Below are positions 11,270 to 22,616 of a stretch of DNA of 64,000 bases, in pieces; position 1 is the first letter of the stretch, and each line of letters starts with the position of its first letter. Made by a program: the position numbers and the translations under genes. Source of the stretch: Euglena gracilis (taxonomy: Eukaryota > Euglenida > Euglenophyceae > Euglenales); NCBI GenBank assembly GCA_039621445.1, contig CP154954.1, positions 41,161,572 to 41,225,571 on the forward strand, given 5' to 3'. Under the pieces are notes generated by a model. It searched no databases and was not told the origin of the DNA. It saw only the letters and a list, made by a program, of their open reading frames with translations.

Positions 11270-12105
11270 CTGGGGGGGGGGGGGGGATTTTGGACCAAAC
11301 CCACAGGGAAAGATTCGGCAGTTCTCGGCGGGACAAGGTCGACATCGGGGTAAAAAAACGTGATTCCTGGCCTCCTTTGGATCAGCGGCCATCCACCCAG
11401 CAGGGTATCACTCAACGACCCTGGGGGGGTATGTGTGGGAAGCCCTGATGGGGGGGTCTGGACCCCGCCTCCCAACACGGAGGGGGGGTTGGTCCGAACC
11501 CCTCCAACCTCGAAACGCAGAAATCTCAGCGAGATAGGCATGCCTGGCTTTCAGGTTTGACAGGTGCCACCCCACCACCACTTTTCCCGCTGTTGGGGTG
11601 CGGACCCTGGCAGGGTCCCGACCGGCTCCCCCCCCCATGGTAGGGGGGGGGTAAAGGGGCGGGGGGGGGGGGTCTGGACCGACCCCCTCAGATGTTGGGA
11701 TGTCCATCCCCCCACCCTCTCCTTGGCCGGTTCCAGAAACAATGAGCAATTTTCGGTTTGAAAAAATCGGGTTTTTTTTTGCATGACTGGCAGTTTTTGG
11801 GGCATTTTTTAGTTTCGATTTTTTTTGTACCCTCTCCGAACGCCAACTGGGCCAGTTCCAGCCGAGGGTGCCTATGGGGTCAGCCCAGTCCTTTTCCAGC
11901 CAGCCAGTCCACTGTCGACAGGTTTTGGGCCTGGCCAATAAACCAAACGCGCAACGGTGCGCCTGTGGCCAAACCTGATGACAGGGAAGGTGGTTTCATG
12001 GCTGGGGAATACCCCCCTGAAATCAGGATGGTTTTGGGTTCTGTGGACAAGGACTGTTGAAAAATCCCTGTTTTCCCACGTTATTATTTTGTGGAAAACC
12101 ACTAA
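11270..12105. other. No gene seen; G/C-run-rich TIR debris
   Basis: Contains paired GGTCTGGACC/GGTCCGAACC blocks and long G runs (11445-11700) resembling internal parts of the 42943 and 63397 elements. The AAAAACTGCC/GGCAGTTTTT block at about 11760-11830 is an inverted relative of 41900-41970. Confidence 0.45.
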
Positions 12106-12537
12106 AAAAAACACACTTGGCTGGACCCAGGTTAAGCAACGCCCTGCCATCCAAACGTAAAAAAAGTGTTTACTGGACCCCTTTCGCCTGAGGGCGGTCT
12201 TTGAAGAGCGCTGTCCTGATCAAAAAAAGTGCAGTTCCGGGGTTCCCGGTCAGCCCTGGGCCTCCCCGAAGGCCTTCTTCGCCTTCAGGTTGCCCTTCTT
12301 CTCCATCCCCTCCCAGAACTTGGGGGAGGGCCTCCGCTGCGGAAGGCCAGCTCCCCCCCCCCCGTCCGCAACTGCAGGATGCAGGACGAGGACGTGAGGA
12401 CTGAAAAAAGACGACCCGCCCCGCCCCCCCCCCCCCCAGCTGCGTTGGCTGATGTGGGTCCATAGCGGTCCGCATGCCCGCCTTCGGGACCCAATGCCAT
12501 TTCAAAGTGTCCGCCGGGGTTGGACCCAACCCCCTCC

Positions 12538-13916
12538 CCCACCAGGCACCTATGGTCACTTCCCATTTTGGTGCTCTGGTCGGCCCTGGTCGGCCCTGGT
12601 TGGCCCTGGTCGGCCCTGGTCGGCCCCTGGTCGGCCAATTTCGGCGCCTTGCCCGCCAAAATGCCCCAAGGCCACCCCAAGGACATGAGCACCCATCATG
12701 AACATGCATTGGATTTTTATCACAGTGCCCAGGCCGCCCCACCTGAACCCCCAAAGTCGCCCTGGGTGGGTCCACTATTTGGGCTCCCATATGGGGAAAA
12801 CGTATTCTCAGGGAAAAGGGTAAAAATGTGGACCCTGCTGCAGGTCCAGGGGGTTCGGGCACGCAGCTTATGGGAGTGGGAAGGGATCTCCAGAAGCACA
12901 GTAAGGAGTGGCAAGATGGGGTATGATACGAGCATTGGGGTAAAAGGTAATGGCAATGATGGAGTTAGGAATAAAAGAAACCAATCGCCCAGCGGAACCC
13001 CCCGCTCGCCCCCCAATCAGCCCCACCATGCCCAAACCCATTCAGCCAGCCCCAGTGGTCCCCCACATCAACCCAGGGGCCCGTCGCCCTGTTGGTGGCC
13101 CGGCCTGCCCCCCCCTCGGCCTCCCCACCCACCCCCACCCTGTCGGCCCTGGTCCCCCGCCCGGCCCTGGTCGGCCGTAGCCGGGGGTGGCCTGGGTGTA
13201 CCCAAACCCGGGTCTGTGGCCTGTTTTTCACGGTGCCCTGCCAAATTGGGTCATGACAAGGGTTGAAAAACCTGTTTTGGGTTATTTTTGTGAAAACCAA
13301 AAAAATGGGTTGACCTTAATTACTGGCAACATGCTCAAAAATGGTCAAACTGGACCAAAAAGAACCAAAAAATGGTCAAAATAGGTCTGGTGAATTATGG
13401 CAATGGGCCAAAAGGGGCAAAAGCGACCTAAAGTGGCCAAAAGCGCCAAAAGTAGCCAGAAGTGACAACATGAGCCAGACGAGCCAGAAAAATCTCAAAT
13501 CTGGGATAAAATTCCTCATTCTCACTGAAAAAAAATGACATCAATCAGGAAAAAAGTTGCACGGTCGGCTGCGGTCGGCTGCGGTCGGCAACCCACCTAT
13601 GACAGTCCTGAAACCCCGGTAACCCGTCGATGCTGCCGGGCCAGCATCGTCCTGCATCGTCCAGCACCGCCCAGCATCATCAAAGGAGCTTGGTTCAGAG
13701 GGAAAGCTGCCTAAGTCCTTCATCCATTCCCCTTCGGTCGGACAATCACATGCAAGTCGGCCCTGGTCGGCCCTGGTCGGCCCTGGTCGGCCCTGGTCGG
13801 CCCTGGTCGGAACCCCCACCTACGGGGGTCCTGAAAATCATAGTCGGCCCTGATCGGCCCTGGTCGGCCCTGGTCGGCCCTGGTCGGCCATAGGTGCCTG
13901 TCCCCCACCTCTGGTG
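12538..13916 (-). mobile_element. Nonconventional intron with long TIRs (MITE-like), 1,379 bp
   Basis: Present only in gene B copy A. The minus-strand 5' end reads CAC then CAGAGG. The 3' end has CTG then GTGGG before the exon. The ends are inverted repeats: CCCCCTCCCCACCAG against CTGGTGGGGGAGGGGG, and CAGGCACCTATGG against CCATAGGTGCCTG (13 of 13). Excision leaves the frame open (Leu-Pro-Glu-Gly-Val-Gly), corresponding to uninterrupted Leu-Pro-Leu-Glu-Val-Gly in copy B. The interior carries an 11-bp minisatellite GGTCGGCCCTG at 12571-12640 and 13757-13890. Confidence 0.8.
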
Positions 13917-14199
13917 GGGAGGGGGCCCTCCGCGGAGCCCATCAGCGCGGTGCAGAACGCCGGGACGGTCAGCGCGTCCCCGGCGGCCAGCGGGCGCAGC
14001 GCCTCCAGCAGCTTCCTGTCCCAGCCGGCAGGGGTGTCCAGGCCGGTGTGCTCATACAGGTCGACGGTCGGCCCGCCGGTGCCCGGGTGTTCCCCAGGTC
14101 CCCAGCCCCTGCTGCGTGAAAGTCTTGTGTCGTGTGCCGTATGGCCAGGCACCGATGCACGAGGTTGTCTTTCATTTGTAAACAGGGGGCAGCCTGGAC

Positions 14200-14330
14200 G
14201 CACCGCACCGCACCGCACCGCACCGCACCGCACCGCACCGCACCGCACCGCACCGCACCGCACCGCACCGCACCGCACCGCACCGCACCGCACCGCACCG
14301 CACCGCACTGCACCGCACCGCCGCACCGCG
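14200..14330. repeat. (CACCG)n pentamer array
   Basis: About 25 copies of CACCG, inside intron 2 of gene B copy A. The matching place in copy B was invaded by the element at 42943. Confidence 0.95.
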
Positions 14331-14559
14331 CCGATTGACCACATGCGGGTGGTCAATCACGGGAGGTTTGGCGGCCGGATGTCAGGGTGGTTGGGCCAAA
14401 ATATGTTTTTTTTTTTGATGTAACCGTGGCCAGACACGGACCAAACATTCTCGATCTTGTGGACCCTGAACATCGTTTTGATGGCCCTGGCCAACCCAGC
14501 AGCAACTGCCTGCTGGCGTTGCATTGCGCGCTTTCCTTTCAATTATCTGCATCTTATGG

Positions 14560-14860
14560 TGTGGTGTGTGTGTGTGTGTGTGTATGCGCGCGCGTGTGTG
14601 TGTGTTGGTGTGTGGCGTGGCATGGCGTGGCGTGGCGTGGCGCGATGCAGTGCAGTGCGATGAGGTGCAGTGCCGGTGGGAAATCACAGGTTGGTTTGTG
14701 GGATATCGGTTGTGGGTGTCCACGGCCCAACCAAAATGGGTGCTTTCCACGGCCCAACCAAAATGGGTGCTTTCCACGGCCCAACCAAAATGGGTGCTTT
14801 GGTTGGGCTTTCCACGGCCCAACCAAAATGGGTGCTTTGGTTGGGCCATGGATGCATAGG
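14560..14860. repeat. TG/GTGGC runs and CCCAACCAAAATGGGTGC tandem repeat
   Basis: A TG run with a short GTGGC array (14610-14645), then four to five copies of a 29-35 bp unit containing CCCAACCAAAATGGGTGC (14724-14850). It is intronic to gene B copy A. Confidence 0.85.
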
Positions 14861-15532
14861 ACATGACAAAAACAAATTTATAAGGTACTTTTTGGGTTCA
14901 AACAGTTGAACCCATCCCAGTAAACATCGCTTCTGCAGGGTGCTCAGCGAACCCAAAGAGCAGTTGGGGTCGCCAGGGGTTAAAAACATGGTGGACCCAA
15001 AATGAGAGTCCCCCCATCTAAATTACCCTGGCGGTTTGCTAAGCTACAGGGTCAAGTTGTCACGGAACAAAGGCGGCCCAAATCTTCCACGATGGCCACA
15101 GCCTCCTTCACGGACATCTCCTTTCGCTTCTCCACGTCATACTTCTTGAACGACTTCTTCAGGTACTTGCTGATGGATGAGCCGCTGTGCAGGTCAGCCC
15201 CAGGGCAGAATGTGGGGATTCAAAGCACCCATGCCCAACGCCGAGGCCACACAACATGGGGTAGCACGCTGTGTTGGGAGGGGGGGATCCGGGGGACCCG
15301 CTCAATTTCCCCCGAAAATGGCCAAAAAAACAGGAAAAATGCTATAAAAAATAGCACTTTTTTAATGAAAAAAATCGGCGCCTTCGGCGCCGATAGGTAT
15401 ATCCCCCCCCCCCCTGGGGACCCATGCCCCGGGGGTGGGGGGGGGGGGTGCCCCCCCGCGTTCTTAAAAAAAAGCCCTGGTTGGGAGGAGGGAGACACTG
15501 ATGCAGCCCTGCCTCAGGTCAGCCAGCGACAT

Positions 15533-17480
15533 TGTGCACGGCGGAGGGCGGCCCAAACGAAGCCGGGTTTAACGTCGATATCTGAGAACAGGAAGGCGGA
15601 ATGGATGAGGGGTGGGGAGGGAGGGTTTTGAACTGGCTCCCAGGCAACAGCGTAGCACAGGATGCAAAACTGACGGTGTTGCATTTCTGTTATGTGCGGC
15701 TCCCCAGAGCCAAATCTCTCTGCTTCCCAGAACGTGGAGAGGCAGGGCCAAAGTGGTTCAAAAGCACACACACACACCCCAGGGACTGGGAGGCACAGAG
15801 ACTTGCTGAGGACTCAGCAATGGTTACACTCATTTGCCGGCTTCTGCATTCCTGGGAGTGTTTCACTCTGAGAATGCTGGATTTCCAGGCTGACTCTCCG
15901 GCTGGGTGCTGTGGAAACGAGGCAGAAACAAAGGGGAATGGCCCCCTCAAAATTGAAGCAGAAAATTGTCGCACAGAGGTATAGCACAGTCAAATCCCAC
16001 TGTCTTCAACACCTACAATGCCAACCAGAAAATACCCGCAGCCACTTACAGTAATCTTCACGGATCTTCACGGAAGCGGCAGAGCAAGGAAGAATGCGAC
16101 GGACATCCATGCGCAGCTGCACACTACACCGTAGAGCAGAACTGTTCACTGTCCCCCTCCCTGCCCCTCTGACTTTCCTTTTCCTCCCTCTGGTGAAGGG
16201 AGCCGATGGAAAGAGGGGCTAGGGACAGGGCTGGACGGGAAGATTTGGTGTCGGACCCCCCACCACCATCCAAAACAGTGCAAGCGAACTTTCCTTTGGC
16301 GCCGAAAGCTTTGAAGGAAAAAAGTTTGATATGGAAATTGGTGCCCCTGGGGAAAAAAGGGGGGGGTCCCACCCACCCACCCACCCACCCACCCGGGGGG
16401 GGGGTCCCACCAACCACGATGACAGGATGAGGGCGGGGGGGATGCCTACCCCGCATGGGGTTTCTCGGTTTCTCGTCCAACTCTGGCTGGGGCACGGGTG
16501 GCACGGGATGTCGCCGCAGGAGGGGAAAAACACCCTGCCGGGAAGGGAGGGCCACACAGCGCCGGCTACGGATGCAGGCCAGCCCTGCACCCCGCTGCCA
16601 GCGCCCGGACCAGATCGGTGCATCCGGACGGGGCGAGGAGGTCCGCACCTCCATCCTTTCTCCGCAGTTGCACATCGCACAACAATGGCAGCGAAGAAAA
16701 GGAACAGTGCTGGGAATAAGTCCAGAACTTCAAAATATCCATTTCTTTTTGACAAGCAGCCAACAATGAAGACCACTCAAACCCTGGGGATGCCTGGCCT
16801 CTTGGGGTGGGTGGGCGGGCTGGGTTGATTCTCAAAATGGACGGCTGGGGTCAGGCCTTCATCCCTTTAGATGCACTTCATCCCCCTGGGGGTGCAACAA
16901 ATTCCATCCAGAACCAGAGGCAGACATTTTCAAACAAAACATCACACGGTTTCCAGCAGCAGGCAGGGGTACCAGCTTGGCCTGGTCATGTCTACGGCCC
17001 CGCAATGGCGGTAGCGCCGTGACTGGGACTGTGGGCTGTGGGCTGTGGGCTGTGTGTTGTGCAATGGAGGCGGGCCCCACATGGGTCGAGGAAGTGCCCC
17101 CCCCCACCCAACCTGCGGCACACACCGGTGCCTGGGGGAGAGGAACAGACCCCCCACAGTGGTGCCCACACCGGACGTCCTGGGGACAGAGGGAGGAGGC
17201 TAAGCAAGCAAGAAAGCAAGACAAACGTCGGTGGCCAGAGGTGGCCAGGAAGGATATAACATGTAACTTGTAACTTGTATAACAGGTGGGAAGACAGCGG
17301 TCCTGTTGCTGCCAGGGCACGGCGCGGGCTGGGGCCACGGCTGGAGACGCCGCGTGTTACCTTGGCGAGGACTCCAGGCTGGTGCGAAATTGTTGAAACG
17401 GTCTGTGGACACAGGCAAGGGATTATGGGACAAGGTTGACAAGGCGTTCCGCCTGTGAAGCCAGCTGTTAGGTCACACAT
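15533..17480. other. 5' flank of gene B copy A
   Basis: Conserved with 44580-46480. No start-to-stop gene is seen. A conserved minus-strand stretch (about 16545-16450) reads RHPVPPVPQPELDEKPRN, with synonymous differences between copies and a GT after it. It may be an upstream exon or chance. A one-off GGCGCCTTCGGCGCC hairpin lies at 15371-15385, inside intron 1. Confidence 0.5.
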
Positions 17481-17930
17481 CCCACCCACACACAACCACA
17501 CCCACATCCACACCCACACCCACACACAGACACACACACACACACACACACACACGTAGACACATAAACACACACACACACGACACAAAACACACACACA
17601 CACACACGACCCATCGTCGACAACAAGGAGAGACTGGAGGCTCTGTCCTGAGGGACTGAAAAGGGGGTGGGCCCAGGTTGCTGGGCGGACCGCAGCGCGT
17701 GTGGCAAAGGGCCAGAGGCCAAAGCGGCATGGTTGCAGCCAAAGGGAGGGAAGCGGAGGCGGCCAGGAGGGAGTGACACTGGGGTGTGACATATGCGTGG
17801 CATATGCTGTGCTGGGTGAACGACCGAGCGACGCGGCTCTGCAGTCAGTTGGGATTGTTTCCTGCCGTTTTCCTACCAGAGTGCAGAGTGCCGTCCACCT
17901 GTGAGGAGGTGCATGGTCAGCAGAACCCAC
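17480..17930. repeat. CA microsatellite and macro-repeat module P, copy 1
   Basis: A CA repeat at 17480-17605, then a module starting GACCCATCGTCGACAACAAG and ending GTGCCGTCCACCTGTGAGG. It recurs at 20993-21290 plus 21998-22060, and in part at 52430-52680. It is the uninterrupted reference for the 21292-21997 insertion. Confidence 0.85.
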
Positions 17931-18407
17931 TCTTGCATGCTATATGTACATATACATACATATATGTACATATGTGTATGTATATGTGTGTGTGTCTGTA
18001 TGGCAGGCGGGTAGCAAGCCCCCCTGGGGGGCCCTTGCTGCTCACCACCCCCCACTGGGTGGTTGGAGTTACTGATTGCTGAAGGGTTAGGGTTAAGACC
18101 GGCTGGCCGGATTTCCACCCCCGCACGTGAGACGCGTATCCGGCCTCCCTGCCGGATAACAATGCCTGCATCGCAAATCCTAGCACCCGCCCTATTCCTG
18201 TCACTCCAAAGACCAGGAGGGCTCAATTCCCCAACCATTCGGCGGGCTTTACTGCCGATCTGCCACTTTGGGAATCGCGCGGCCGAGGCAGGCCGGATGC
18301 GCGTTTCACGCGGGGGGAAAGAATCCAGTTGGCCGGTCCTAACCCAAACCCCTGTGCTTTCAGTAAGCAGTAACACCAACCACCCTGCTACGCATGCCCG
18401 CCTGCGA
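17930..18407. repeat. Macro-repeat module Q, copy 1
   Basis: Includes GCGGGTAGCAAGCCCCCC (about 18006-18024), the empty site for the element at 22617, and 18034-18380, which is repeated at 25780-26160. It contains a single GGGTTAGGGTTA stretch. Confidence 0.8.
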
Positions 18408-18670
18408 AGTATACATACATACACATATACACACACATACATACATACATACATACAAACATACATACATACATACATACATACATACATACATACATAC
18501 ATACATACATACATACATACATACATACATACATACATACATACATACATACATACATACATACATACATACATACATACATACATACATAACATACATA
18601 CATACATACATACATACATACATACATACATACATACATACATACATACATACATACATACATACACACA

Positions 18671-18701
<31 letters not shown>

Positions 18702-18743
18702 CATACATACATACATACATACATACATACATACATACACACA

Positions 18744-18774
<31 letters not shown>

Positions 18775-18922
18775 CATACATACATACATACATACATACA
18801 TACATACATACATACATACATACATACATACATACATACATACATACATACATACATACATACATACATACATACATACATACATACATGCATACATACA
18901 TACATACATACATGCATGCATA
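18408..18922. repeat. (ATAC)n microsatellite
   Basis: More than 110 copies of ATAC with a few interruptions, ending in ATGC units. Confidence 0.97.
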
Positions 18923-19520
18923 CCCCCCACCTTGTCCAACGATCACTAAATATCGCTGCTGACCTGCGGGGGGTCGCTATTTTGATCAAATATCGCTACT
19001 GACCGGGGGGGGGGGGGGGCAGTTAGACAAGGCCGGGGTCAAATTTTTTTCTCTCGCTTCGTGCCAAGGTGAACAAAAGGTGAAAAAAATGGCCAAAGGT
19101 GGTCAAAAGGGGGCAAAACGTGGATAAGGCAGTCAGAAATGGCTTAAAATGGCCTCAAATGTGCAAAAAAAAATAGCCAGAAGCAGCCAAAAACTGGCAT
19201 AAATGAAGCAAAAATGCATTCAAAGCAGCCAAAAGTGATTTAAATTGCCAAATGCAGCCCAGAGTGGCCAAAAGTGGCCGAAAATGGCCAAAAGTGGTCG
19301 AAAATGGCCAAAAACGTGGCCCAAAAAAAGCCAAAAGTTGCTGATTTGCATGAAAAACAGGCAAAAAAAGAATGGAAATAAACTATACATGGGATACTAG
19401 TGGAAACTTGTGAAAATTGCAAACGCTAGCGTCTGGAAAAAAGATCACCTGGAAAAAGATCGCTACTGACCGGGGGGGTCGTTGGACAAGGCCGGTCGTT
19501 GGACAAGGGGGGGGGGAGGT
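18923..19520. mobile_element. TIR element, TGTCCAACGA family
   Basis: Begins CCCCCCACCTTGTCCAACGATCAC and ends GGTCGTTGGACAAGG plus a G run, which is the reverse complement. It is inserted in the ATAC microsatellite. The interior includes the 19075-19420 block shared with 3335-3610. It is non-coding. Confidence 0.75.
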
Positions 19521-19539
19521 ACATACACACATACACACA

Positions 19540-19540
19540 T

Positions 19541-19635
<95 letters not shown>

Positions 19636-19713
19636 CACAGACAGGCAGGCAGGCAGACAGGGACATGCAGGCAGCCAGGCATATGCAGGCAGCCAGGCAC
19701 ATGCAGGCAGACA

Positions 19714-19754
<41 letters not shown>

Positions 19755-19770
19755 ACAGACAGACAGACAG
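19540..19770. repeat. (ACAG)n / (GGCA)n microsatellite
   Basis: Long ACAG run with GGCA and ATGCAGGCAGCCAGGC variants. Confidence 0.97.
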
Positions 19771-19774
19771 ACAT

Positions 19775-20259
19775 GGCAGCCTCCAACGATGCGGCCCGCG
19801 GGTCGGATAGTTGGATCGGGGGGGGGGGTCGTATGGTGGGACCTGGGTCCCACCTTTCGACTTTTCGGGCCCGCCAAGGAAATGCGTGGTTTCCGGGCCA
19901 CCGGCGACGGATTTGGAGAGGATTCCCGCTGAATTTTCGGAATAGGGTTAGGGTTAGGATCAGGCCGAGAATCGGCCAACTTTGGGGCCAAGTGAGGCCG
20001 GAAGTTAGGTCCCCCTTTCGGAAGTTTTTTGACACGTTTTTGTCTAAAAATGTCCGAATTCAGCCTAAATTCGGCCCGAATTCGTCCAGATGGCGGCCTA
20101 ACTTCCCCAAAATGGGTGCCCGACGGCCTGCCGACCGTAACCCTTTCCCCATCCCAATCAATAACCCCAAATTTCTCCACTGGTCGGACCCAGGTCCCAC
20201 CATACGACCCCTCCCCCTTCCAACTAAACGACCTGCGGGCTGTTTAGTTGGAGGCTGCC
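19775..20259. mobile_element. TIR element with ~78-bp ends, 485 bp
   Basis: Begins GGCAGCCTCCAAC and ends with its inverse. The TIRs extend about 78 bp at roughly 80% identity and include GGTCGTATGGTGGGACC. Flanked by ACAT at 19771-19774 and 20260-20263. It carries a GGGTTAGGGTTAGG stretch at about 19944-19958. It is non-coding. Confidence 0.75.
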
Positions 20260-20324
20260 ACATACATGCATGCATGCATGCATGCATGCATAAATACAAA
20301 CATATATTGCATGGTATTTATGGC

Positions 20325-20990
20325 GTCTGTCCTGGTGAGGGCGGTCCGCAGCTTGCATGTTTGGGATTGTCATTCAGGTTGGGTTGCTTGCTACGTCCTT
20401 CGTTGCACAAAGTGCCAAACCCCTGCAGAGATATTGGTAAATGCATAGGCCCAAAGATGGACGCCGGCACCACGGGTGTGAAGGACTCAGGTGCTCAAAC
20501 TTAACTTGAGTTTGTTCATGAGGACATGTAATATGAGACGAACATGGCAGCTGGGCTTCGGGTGGGGTTGCTCCATAGCAAAAGACCACAAAAGACCACA
20601 TTATTCATGGGGCTAAAAATATTGGCCAACCGTTCATATTTTTAAGGCTGGGCAAGACCAAAAAGCGGGGGATCGGGATACGTCAGGAACGTGCGCATGC
20701 CAAGTTTGCCACGTTCTTCCCTTGCTCCCACTTGTGGTCCAGCACTGCACCTGGCGGAGTGGGTCACCTGGCTGTCGTAGGAGGGGAGTCGGTCAGGGGG
20801 AACACAGAGCCGGAGCAGACCAAGCAGCTCACAAACCCATCCTGGTGACCAAGGCCAGGGTCCGGCAATAGGGAGGGGGATGCTGAGGGGGGGGGGGAGA
20901 TAGCGCACACACACTCACCCACCCACCCACGTAGACACATCCACACACACACACACACTCACACACAAAACACACGCACACACATACGCA
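20325..20990. repeat. Macro-repeat module R, copy 1
   Basis: Near-identical to 26414-26940. The diverged third copy is split into 53565-53728 and 60777-61310. It includes CCCAAAGATGGACGCCGGC at about 20451, the uninterrupted form of the site carrying the 7-kb element. Confidence 0.9.
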
Positions 20991-20992
20991 TG

Positions 20993-22060
20993 ACCCATCG
21001 TCGACAACAAGGAGAGACTGGAGGCTCTCTGTCCTGAAGGACTGAAAAGGGGGTGGGCGGACCGCAGCGGACCGCAGCGGACCTGCTGGGCGGACCGCAG
21101 CGCGTGTGGCAAAGGGCCAGAGGCCAAAGCGGAGGGAAATGGAGGCGGCCAGGAGGGAGTGGCACTGGGGTGTGACATATGCATGGCATATGCGGGGGTT
21201 GCCGTGCTGGGTGAACGACCAAACGACGCGACTCTGCAGTCAGTTGGGATTGTTTCCTGCCGTTTTCCTACCTGTGCAGAGTGCCATCCACAAGGATGGA
21301 TATTGATATTGGGTTGGGGGGGGTCCCGATAAAACCCGATTTTTCGACCCCCCCCCCCCGATATCCACGATAAATCCGAGGAAAACCGATATGGAGAAAT
21401 AATTTAGGCCAACCTTGGGGCATTTTGGGTCATGAAGCCACTATTTGCTCATTTTCCAATCCATTTTGGCAATTTTGGGTCATCTTGCGCTCCTTTTGGG
21501 CAATGTGGACTATTTTTGGCTTTTTTTTTTGGTCCATCAAGAGTTCCTTTGGGCCACTTCTGGCAAGTTTTGCAAATTTGGGGAACCTTGAGCAGTATTC
21601 AGGCATTTTGGGCATTTTTGGCCATTTTTTTGGCTTATTTTTTTTCTTTGGGTCCATTTTAGGTCAAGTCAAGCTATTTTTTGGCCTTTTTGGGCCATTT
21701 TTTTTTTTTTTTTCCACTTTGCAATATTTTGGGCTATATTTTTGAACATTTTGGGGTTTAAATTCTGCATTTGGGTTGGTGATTCCTGATTTGGTGCTGA
21801 ACTCCCAACTTGATGACATCGATACTTTTTTTTCAAATTTTGCTGTTCGGAGATTCCAAATTTGGTTATAACAGGGACCAAAAACAAGGGAAAAGTGCAT
21901 GAACCCCCCCCCAATAAAGCCGATATTTTTTTTCGGACCCAATATAATCGATATTTTCGATAAAGCCGATATGGGCCGATAACCAATATCCATCCTTGCC
22001 GTCCACCTGTGAGGGGGTGCGTGGTCAGCGGAGCCCACCCTTGCATGGTATATATACGGC
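20993..22060. repeat. Macro-repeat module P, copy 2 (interrupted)
   Basis: Second copy of the 17605-17920 module, split by the insertion at 21292-21997. Confidence 0.85.
21292..21997. mobile_element. TIR element, 706 bp, 8-9 bp target duplication
   Basis: Starts AAGGATGGATATTG and ends CAATATCCATCCTT. Flanks are GCCATCCAC (21283-21291) and GCCGTCCAC (21998-22006), matching the single GCCGTCCAC of the empty paralogue near 17896. The interior is AT-rich with GATATTTTCGAT-like units and is non-coding. Confidence 0.8.
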
Positions 22061-22548
22061 AAAGCCAATTCTCTGCCCCCCCCCCCCCGGGGCCAGTGGT
22101 TGTACCTACCGGGGACTTCGGCCGCCCAGGTGAAACTACTGGGTCCCCCCACATTTTCCCAGGGAAATCCGTGCACCGGAGGAAAATTTTTTTGAAGATG
22201 GAGCAGGTTTTGGGGTTAATTTCCGGAATAGGGTTAGGGTTAGGGTAGGGTTAGGGTTAGGGGTTTGGGGTTAGGGGGAATTAGGCAGTTCGAGCAAATT
22301 TCGGCCCAGTTTCGACCGAATTTTAGGCCGAATTTTGGGCCCCCTTTTTTCATCCGATTTCGACCGTACTTTTTCCCGGAATTGTAACCCTAACCCAAAT
22401 CCAAATCCTATCCCCACCCCAAAAATTAACGGAAACACTGTACATCGCGAAACCCAAAAATTGGAGTTGGTGAAAGAAGTGGGACACCCCCAGGTTAAAC
22501 CACTGCCCCCCCGGGGGGCGGGGGGGGGCAGAGAATTAGCCTTGCCAT
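22059..22548. mobile_element. TIR element with telomere-like internal repeats
   Basis: The ends are inverted copies of GGCAARGCYAATTCTCTGCC followed by C runs. Inside are several TTAGGG units (22226-22262) and a reverse CCCTAACCC (about 22386). It is non-coding. The target duplication was not resolved. Confidence 0.65.
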
Positions 22549-22616
22549 GTGCATATATATAAACATATTTGTATGTGTATTTTTTCTATTATTCATATGG
22601 CAGGCGGGTAGCAAGC

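Larger units (their letters stand above)
12250..15532 (-). pseudogene. Gene B, broken copy A
   Basis: Minus-strand paralogue of the gene at 42265-44579. Exon equivalents are 15532-15483, 15195-15064, 14111-13917 and 12537-12250. The start Met-Ser-Leu-Ala-Asp-Leu and the final Lys-Ala-Phe-Gly-Glu-Ala-Gln-Gly-stop are both recognisable. Three frame-breaking differences separate it from copy B: one base missing in exon 1 (50 instead of 51 nt), about 20 nt missing at the start of exon 3, and one C missing near the final exon's AAGTTCTGGGAG. It also has an extra nonconventional intron at 13916-12538 that copy B lacks. I read it as a recent pseudogene. Errors in long homopolymers could explain the one-base losses but not the 20-nt one. 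Confidence 0.7.
12110..17480. repeat. Segmental duplicate A (paralogue of 42100-46490)
   Basis: Direct-orientation duplicate of 42100-46490. Matches run from the 3' flank of gene B (TTAAGCAACG near 12130 and 42122) through all its exons and about 2 kb of 5' flank to the CA repeat at 17480/46480. The A copy is about 1 kb longer, mainly because of the 12538-13916 intron. The B copy instead carries the hAT-like element at 42943-43414. Confidence 0.9.

Noticed and set aside
14200-14330. CRISPR-like regular repeats
   Set aside because: Pentamers with no spacers, in a eukaryotic intron. No array with unique spacers occurs anywhere in the window.
16450-16545. A separate proline-rich gene upstream of gene B
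   Set aside because: Short and without clear splice borders or a start. Conservation between duplicates is expected at this age even for non-coding DNA.
22226-22262. Chromosome end (TTAGGG repeats)
   Set aside because: Only five or six units inside a TIR-bounded element. Sequence continues on both sides.
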